This document shows, piece after piece, positions 57,501 through 64,000 of a DNA stretch of 64,000 bases. How positions within the stretch are numbered: the stretch's first letter is position 1; every line of letters starts with the position of its first letter. Origin of the DNA: Pinus tabuliformis (taxonomy: Eukaryota > Streptophyta > Pinopsida > Pinales > Pinaceae); the NCBI GenBank assembly GCA_031772625.1, contig CM062804.1, positions 1,024,595,208 through 1,024,659,207 on the forward strand, read 5' to 3'. Under the pieces are notes generated by a model. It was given only the letters and a program-made list of their open reading frames with translations. It searched no databases and was not told where the DNA came from. The position numbers and the translations under genes were made by a program.

Positions 57501-60500
57501 AACAGATAATTTTAGCTATTCTAGCACATTACATGATTTAACTGGGACCTTACCTACAATTCCAACCTTGGTTAAACTCCAAATATAGTGAAAATTCCAA
57601 ATATTGTGCCAATAACATTCATGCTACCAAATTTCTCCTTTAATCCCATGGCACTATCCCACTGACCCTTTTTTTTCCCATATGACCAGTGACGCTATGA
57701 CCATTTCCTTAGTCCTAAAGGGAATAGCTTTAAAATTTACAGCCCCTTTTCTCCTTTAAGTCCCAAGGACTTGATCTTATTTACAAACTACCTTCACGTC
57801 CTCGGCCTTCTCACTGCATGGGACCAAGTGTTGCCACTTGGTTCCTAACACCTTTATATTGACGCTTTATATTGTGCCCTCAACTTCCTTCCAGGGTCAT
57901 GCTGTAGGGATTACATGTCCTGTGGGACTTCCTCTCCTCTATTTTCATTGGCCGTGGATACCCAACTATATACCATTGTGTCCTACAACTTGTCACCCCA
58001 CCGATTCCTTCTTTGCATTCATAAATTACCGTTGGGGTAAATCTTGTAACCACCCCTCCCAAATTTACCCACTTTCACCAGCCTCCTAGGATAAAAATGA
58101 GTTGAGTGATACTATGACATGCCTCAATCTCCTAAGTATAGTTAAGGAAGTGGAATCAATGAACCAAAACTTTACTGACCTTCCTTAGGAGCTGTGGGAC
58201 CCACAGGAGCTGAACAACCACTCTAGGTGCCCATAGCCTAAGCTATTTTAAATGATCTGGACTCCAAATCACTTGCATAACAAGGCAAGATAGTGACTCT
58301 AACCCTCCAGTGACATCTATAACCTTGTCACCCAGCCATTGCAGTCTAGATTTCCCAGTTCTGAACATGTGACCCCAGAATCTGAGCCACTTTTTCGGGG
58401 CTAGGATCCACACCTCTGCCCAAAACTTTATAGAGATTTCCAAAATGATGAATAACAAAAGGAAAAATACATAAATTCATAAATTAGTAAAAAATTGACC
58501 TAACCTGGCCTAACCATGACACTCATTCCGTCAAATAGATAGTGAACATGTAATCTAGAGGTTTAAAATGCATATTTGAACATAGGTGTCTCATACTTAT
58601 CTGAAAATCATCAAGAAGGTCTGATGCCTCCTCAAAATAAATACAATAACATCTATTAGGTCATGCATTCAATAACCATTCATTTACCAATCAAAACATG
58701 TTAAGAGCCATAATAAGATTTTTTTCATAAAACCATGCTTATAACCAGCATATAACCAAAATAATAACATTGATAGAAAAACTATCAAAGCCACATAATA
58801 ACAAGTATAAATACTCATGAAATACAAGAGGAAAATATTTTTTATTAACATATGAAAATCCAACCAAGTTAGGTACTTCCACATATGACCCAACCATAGA
58901 TTGGGCTGAACAAAATCTTTCGTTCAACCAATCACCCCCATGCCATATTTCAAGCAAGAACATGGGACTCACAACAAAAAAACCAGGGTTTCCTTAGGCT
59001 TTACCACAATCCCGCCAAAACTATTCAAGGTGTTGGAAACCTTTGAGGACTACTGAGAGGGGTGGGTGGATCAGTAGTGTGACTTCTTAACAATTTTAAC
59101 AATTTAATCTTTAATTTAATCACACCCAATAATTAGCAGCAACTGATTAATCGTTTGTAGATTTATGCATAAATAATAAGTAGTGAGTAAACCATATGAG
59201 AAACATAACGATAAACAAGAACACAAGAAATAATAAACACATGAGAAATAAGATATCTGGTGGAAAACCCTTCATCGGGAAAAAAAACCACCCTTGTTGA
59301 TGTTGTGCTACTTTGAATCTTGTATTAAGAAAATATAGTCTTTTACATAGATAACTCACTCAGATTAGCTAGGAGACTCGACCTCATATACAATCAGCTG
59401 AACCTCATAAGCTTGGAGACTCTATTCTATTGATCAACTTGGAAGACTATGTTCTCACACGGATCTACGGACTACCATCTGCTAAAATCCACCATGATCA
59501 ATCGATCATCACCTAACCCCGATTGGACTATCCAACTTTGATTGGATTGAGAAAATGTTCCTTTCGTTGAAACTTTTCAATTACTGCTCCACACCCATGA
59601 ATCACTTCTCCTCTAATCTATGTTGGCCTTGTTTCATCTATTTTCAAACTGAATCCCAAGGCTTTCTTCTCAACTTGGTTCATCTCTGCAACATGAACTA
59701 TAGAAACAAGACATCATCATCTAGTCAATTAAAAGCACCACAATCGCATGCTCTATACTCTAGAAAAACAGTGGCCATAATCCATCCAAAATAAAATTGA
59801 ATAATATCACCAACAACAAAACCAAATCTCACACTGAAACAAAACATCAAACCCTCACTCCAAAATATGAATGTTGCATAATACAATATCAATATAAAAC
59901 ACTATGGCTATGTTCCAAATGCATCGACAGCTCTTGCAAAAACAAAAGTGAGAGTCACCAACAAAATATACTCCACCAGCATGCAAAAAATATTTTCTAT
60001 AGTAGTCTCAAATATGATCTGAATACTGATGCACTACTTTAAATATCTACTCCATTCACTGCCATTTACACTCACTCACTGAAGAAATTCTTCTCACAAC
60101 TAGGTCTGAAGCATACTCACACTATGAAGCCTTCTCTTCCTCACATACACTCACCATGGACCCTAAATCAACTCCAAAGTGAAGTATATAGAACATGAAG
60201 GGAGAAATTGACCTTAGGGCTAAGATCAAGAGTGCAAAAAGTTGACAGAATCAATCCACTATCACCACTAATTGTGCGCTAATTTTTTTTCACATCATTG
60301 GAGGATCTTTTCAAACCATTTCCAACCTTTACAACTTAATCTATAAGCCTATGGCAATTTCCATGCCAATTTCCATTTGATTTACTCAAGGAGTGCAGAG
60401 AAAATTTCATGAAAAAGCATCAGTCATAGGCACAACAGGGGCTGATTTTGACTGGATCCCTTTAGTCGTATGCACAGGCCTATCAAATTTCAGTTGGAGC

Positions 60501-60972
60501 CTCTCAGCCGCATGCATAATCTTGCATGGGAGTGATTGGGGAAGAGCATAAGGAAAACCAATGGACCTTCAGTTCAGAACCTCTTCCACCTATTGGATCA
60601 CCTTCTCCAGCATCTAAACTCACCTCCAAACCTCTTCCAAGTCATGTGACATATTTTCAAATAGGACAAACATGTCTCCAAATTTCCATTGCCAAGTTGG
60701 ACCTAGAAACCAACAAAAAGGGTTGGCAAAACTTTCAATAAGTCCTCCACTCTCCACAAACATCTGTACAAGATGCAACACCTCTAGAAATACCTACAAC
60801 ACCTTTGCATCATCATTAGGCCAACTCATTGCTGCAACAAGTCATCTCCATGAAAACAAGCATGAAGACTTAGATGAAGACCTAATATGCCAACTCAATA
60901 AGTGTTCCATCACAAAAACATGAATGACAACTGAGCCATCATCTCCATCACAAGTAGATCTGCATCTCCACC
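54597..60972. other. Intergenic, repeat-derived, no gene recognised
   Basis: Minus-strand frames at 55483-56133 (for example 'KEIQYFKGRCEVLYKR') look weakly protein-like but match nothing I know. Two places, about 56749-56800 and 59031-59085, share a G-rich 'gaggggggtgaatca'-like head. Near 59259 'tggtggaaaaccct' followed by 'cgggaaaaaaaaccacc' suggests another repeat-derived stretch. No RNA genes seen. Confidence 0.45.
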
Positions 60973-61137
60973 TGTTGGGATGGGGTCCCTCGGGGTAATT
61001 TTTTTAAATTTTTTAACTCCTCTTCTGTAAATATGTAAAGTCTTTGTGATTTGTGGAACCAGAGAGCAAAGATAGTAAGAGTCAAAGAGACTTTAGTCGC
61101 TTAGGTGGGTAGGTGATAGGAAGGTTTTGAGACTCGT

Positions 61138-61157
61138 CCATGGTCTGCAGACCATGG
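61138..61157. promoter_or_regulatory. 20-bp perfect palindrome in the LTR U3
   Basis: CCATGGTCTGCAGACCATGG reads the same on both strands and ends 17 bases before the TATA box. It could be a dimeric protein binding site; there is no direct evidence. Confidence 0.5.
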
Positions 61158-61174
61158 TATTGTAAAAGCAAGGC

Positions 61175-61184
61175 TATAAATAAA
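61175..61184 (+). promoter_or_regulatory. TATA box of the LTR promoter
   Basis: TATAAATAAA on the plus strand, about 200 bp into the LTR and upstream of a polyadenylation-like AATAAAG. Confidence 0.55.
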
Positions 61185-62590
61185 AGAGTCATAGCAAGTC
61201 TAAGGAATAACTAATTGATAGAAGTATTTGTAAGTGCAAGTAAGCTAAGGCAGAAAAGGTTTGTTTCTTGTACTTAGAAGAAGGGGGAGGCTCCTGTAGC
61301 TGATTGTGTGAAGACCTTGGTAAGTTTGCAAGATGAGTGAGCCGCCCCTACAACTAAGTGCACATGGAAAAAGAGTCGGAACCTGAAAAATTACATCTAA
61401 TAAAGACTGTTTTGATCCAATTCTTGTGCATTTGTGTATTTATTCTCACTTCTGCAGTTTTCTGTATTTTCGCTTTGTATTGAAATTTATATGAATGAAT
61501 TCTTAATTTGTGCATGAAAGTGGTAAATCAGTATGATTTATACAAGTTAAGAATAATTAAATACCTTCGTGAATATTTGGAATTTGTTTAAGTGAATTAC
61601 TGTGATTATCTTTTTCGGACGGATTAGGGTTTGTGAATGTAGAACTAAGCCTTAAGAGCTGTAGGAATCACACAAACCTTTGGATGCAGAAACTTGGTTT
61701 TTTCATCTCCCAATACTGCTTCGGGTGAGAATGCGGCCTGCGCTACACGGGTTGTTGCTGAAAGGGCCAATAGGTTAGGGTTTTGTTGGTTGGCGCAGAT
61801 GATGTTGAACTTGGGTTAGGCCCCAACAAGCCAATAAATGGTTATGTTGTCAGGACCAGGATCTGTCTGATGAATGTGTGATGTTGAATAAATTGTTCCA
61901 AACTAAGAATGAAAATGAGAAGTGGATCGATTGGAAGCTGCACACATTTTCAGCTCTATCTTCACTTATCAAAGGAATAATGGCTAAATAGATACATGTT
62001 CATAGACAAACTCAAAATATTCTTCTGCTCTTTCCCCTATGAATTTCACGAGTAGCTGTCTAGGTTGGCAGATAATCAGGGAACATGGAAGTTTGACAAC
62101 CCTATTATGTGGACCCCTGAATTGGTAAAGCACTAGGAGGCTTCAGAAAATAACAGCGTGTGGGTCGTCTACCACTGGATCGATCGTATTCTAGGAGGAT
62201 TCATCATTGAGTTTGCGATCGATTCGTCCACAAACTATAGTGAAACAGAGTGCAAGTTCTTCAAAGGACCAAGAGGTAAGTACTTAAAATCTCCGAAGAC
62301 CTGGATTAAGATGCTATTGTGCAAAAAGTGAGTTATTTATTTAAATTTTTGTTTGGGACATGAATTGGGAGAGCATTATGAAGGAATGAAAAATCAGTTT
62401 TTGAATACAATCTGTTGTTAGGATCTTCTGATAGTGACGAAGAGGGTAATATTCTGAGAACACCGCGAAGCGTGCTACAGCTTGTGAGTCAGGGTATTGC
62501 AGGATACCTCATCCATCCACTCCACCTCCACCTCACACACCTACACCTACACCTCTGCCTCCACCTCCACCTCCACTTCCATCATTTAAT

Positions 62591-64000
62591 ATGGCGAATA
62601 CAATGAATATGCCTATGTTTAAGGGTGTGGGAACTGAAGACCCCAAAAAAATTTGGTTCGTTGCAAATGCTATATGGACGACACAGTAGATTACTTATGA
62701 TAATATGAAGAAAATGCAGCTAGTCACAGTGCTACAGGACAGAGGCCTAAGTTGGTACATCAAGCTCTGTACAGGTAGGCCCTGCCACAACTATGCTAGA
62801 GACCTAACAAGCACTGAATAGTGAATTCAAGAAGCCCAAATCTCAGGCTCAGTTGATAACAGAGCTCAAGGAGATTCTATAGAGGATAAATGAGTCCACA
62901 TGGGACTTTGATTAAAGATTAAAATATCTGATTCAGCAAGATAATATGACTATTCCAGATACTCAACATAGAAACTGGTATATTTCTTCACTACTACCAC
63001 ATTTGAGATTGCCATTTTTGCAATATAAAATAAGAACACAAGCAGAAGCAGTGGAGATCACCATGATATTAGAATCTTCACTAGTGCGAGATACAAATAT
63101 AGGGGTACAACAGATTCAAACGTAGCCGACAAGCCTACACATGGAGTTGTAGAAATGAAGTCCAGCCCAAGGTGTTCGCAGAAGTTTGGTGCCCGAAGTG
63201 TAAAGGTCAAGGCTATGACAAGGACCACTATCATGTTTATCATAATTACCTCATTAGGGGAGGTCTTGTTCCTCTAAAACGGAAAACATCGTTCGACTGA
63301 GTGTGGGAGTACCCTTATGGTGCACTATCTATCAGATAGTTGGGAAGCATGCAACTAATAATTTTCATCTCCAACAAAAGTTTATAAAAACACCCCAATA
63401 GTTATTTTGTACTTTATGTAAGTCAGTTGTTCATGATGAGCACAATTGCTGAAGTTATGAACTAATGATGGAGTAGACCACTATGTATAGAATGCAGACG
63501 AAAAAATAGCCACAAGATCAGGGCGCAGGTGCAGTGTGTGGAGGATTCTAGGGCTGAGGAAGAGGATGAAGATGAAGGGTTGGTAGGGGTCGCGGACAAA
63601 TCATTTATTATAATTGTGGAGAAGTTGACCATTTCGCGCGCGATTGTCAGAACCTGACACATCCATCCTGTCAATATTTCCGACAGTTTGATCATGTTAT
63701 AGAAGATTTCCTGGTACTAATAGCCAAGATGCAGGAGAAGAAGGCTCAAACACCTATGTAGAATATTAAAATGATGACAGCGGCGCCTCGCGAAGAGGAA
63801 CCTAGCATTAATATAGTAACACGAAGTGGTATTTCCACTAGAGAAGATAAAGGAAAACAATAAAAAACTGAAGGATGGGTATGCAAGGCTACTGAGAAGG
63901 AAGTTGGATTAGATCTAAACTGAGCTAAAGAAACCTTTATGGAAGCCAACAAGAGCTTCATTGAGCCCTCTACCTTAAGAAGTTAGGGGAAGTCGTGCAG
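62591..64000 (+). pseudogene. Ty3/gypsy-like Gag, decayed, runs off the window
   Basis: From the ATG at 62591 the frame reads 'MPMFKGVGTEDPKKIWFVAN' and 'LVTVLQDRGLSWYIKL'. After a frameshift it continues with 'ALNSEFKKPKSQAQ', 'RNWYISSLLPHLRLPFLQYK' and 'TQAEAVEI', the Gag domain of a gypsy lineage. Downstream are a Cys/His box ('WCPKCKGQGYDKDHYHVYHN'), an RG-rich stretch and a zinc knuckle near 63615-63660 whose first Cys has become Tyr ('YNCGEVDHFARDC'). Further on comes a 'VTRSG' linker typical before the protease. Many stops (TAG/TAA/TGA at former Gln/Arg-like codons) and frame slips make it non-functional. It belongs with the 5' LTR at 60973-61828. No clear PBS was recognised. Confidence 0.7.

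Larger units (their letters stand above)
60973..61828 (+). repeat. 5' LTR of an element extending past the window (856 bp)
   Basis: It begins TGTTGGG and ends CCCAACA, giving a 7-bp inverted terminus. It contains a TATA box, a palindrome upstream of it, and an AATAAAG word at about 61400, consistent with U3-R-U5 organisation. A gag-like frame follows on the same strand. The second LTR would lie beyond 64000, so this is inferred from termini and content, not from a matched pair. Confidence 0.65.

Overview
The window is plant nuclear DNA. It has intron-split gene remnants with GT/AG borders, an LRR receptor kinase, a PP2C phosphatase, a TIR-NBS-LRR fragment, an ACT-repeat (ACR) fragment, a bHLH domain, and Ty3/gypsy and LINE debris in AT-rich DNA. 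A gymnosperm, perhaps a conifer, is my best guess from the TIR and gag sequence styles, but that is inference. Almost nothing here is a demonstrably intact host gene. The content is pseudogenes, segmental duplications and retroelements of very different ages.

Layout. 1-10.3 kb: AT-rich intergenic DNA with a receiver-domain exon remnant, a decayed bHLH domain, a foldback hairpin (5.6-5.8 kb), a long degenerate repeat field rich in AGGGTTTA (5.9-7.5 kb) and the 3' end of a LINE. 10.3-14.6 kb (minus strand): a broken LRR receptor kinase lies between a broken PP2C gene and an extra copy of that PP2C's first exon. 16.5-16.8 kb: a clean last exon of an organellar GrpE. 16.9-45.4 kb: nested duplications. 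A ~2.6 kb unit (P) is tandemly duplicated, and a ~4.5 kb unit (Q) is duplicated. Q contains an 806-bp tandem pair, each copy carrying the same nonsense-mutated last exon of a 2-oxoglutarate dioxygenase.

Three insertions sit in these duplicated blocks, and a sister copy shows the unoccupied or source sequence for each. (1) 17593-22292 is a 4.7-kb non-autonomous LTR element with identical 183-bp LTRs, an initiator-Met PBS, a gag-like frame, and apparently captured pieces of host genes (ribosomal protein P0, a TIR resistance gene, an ACR protein). (2) 29337-29792 is a 456-bp foldback insertion flanked by an 18-bp direct repeat. (3) 33678-44775 is a young Ty3/gypsy array, LTR-internal-LTR-internal-LTR, with a 5-bp target duplication. 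One internal copy has an uninterrupted 1524-codon gag-pol; the other is broken by a single-base deletion.

45.4-64 kb: intergenic DNA with old Ty3/gypsy gag and protease fragments in both orientations, an unidentified decayed plus-strand frame (50.8-52.6 kb) whose stops look like C-to-T changes, and at the right end a 856-bp 5' LTR with TATA box and palindrome, followed by a decayed gag that runs off the window.

Relative order of events read from the sequence: dioxygenase nonsense mutation, then 806-bp duplication, then Q duplication, then gypsy insertion; P duplication, then gene-fragment LTR element insertion. No CRISPR, operon or prokaryotic feature is present.
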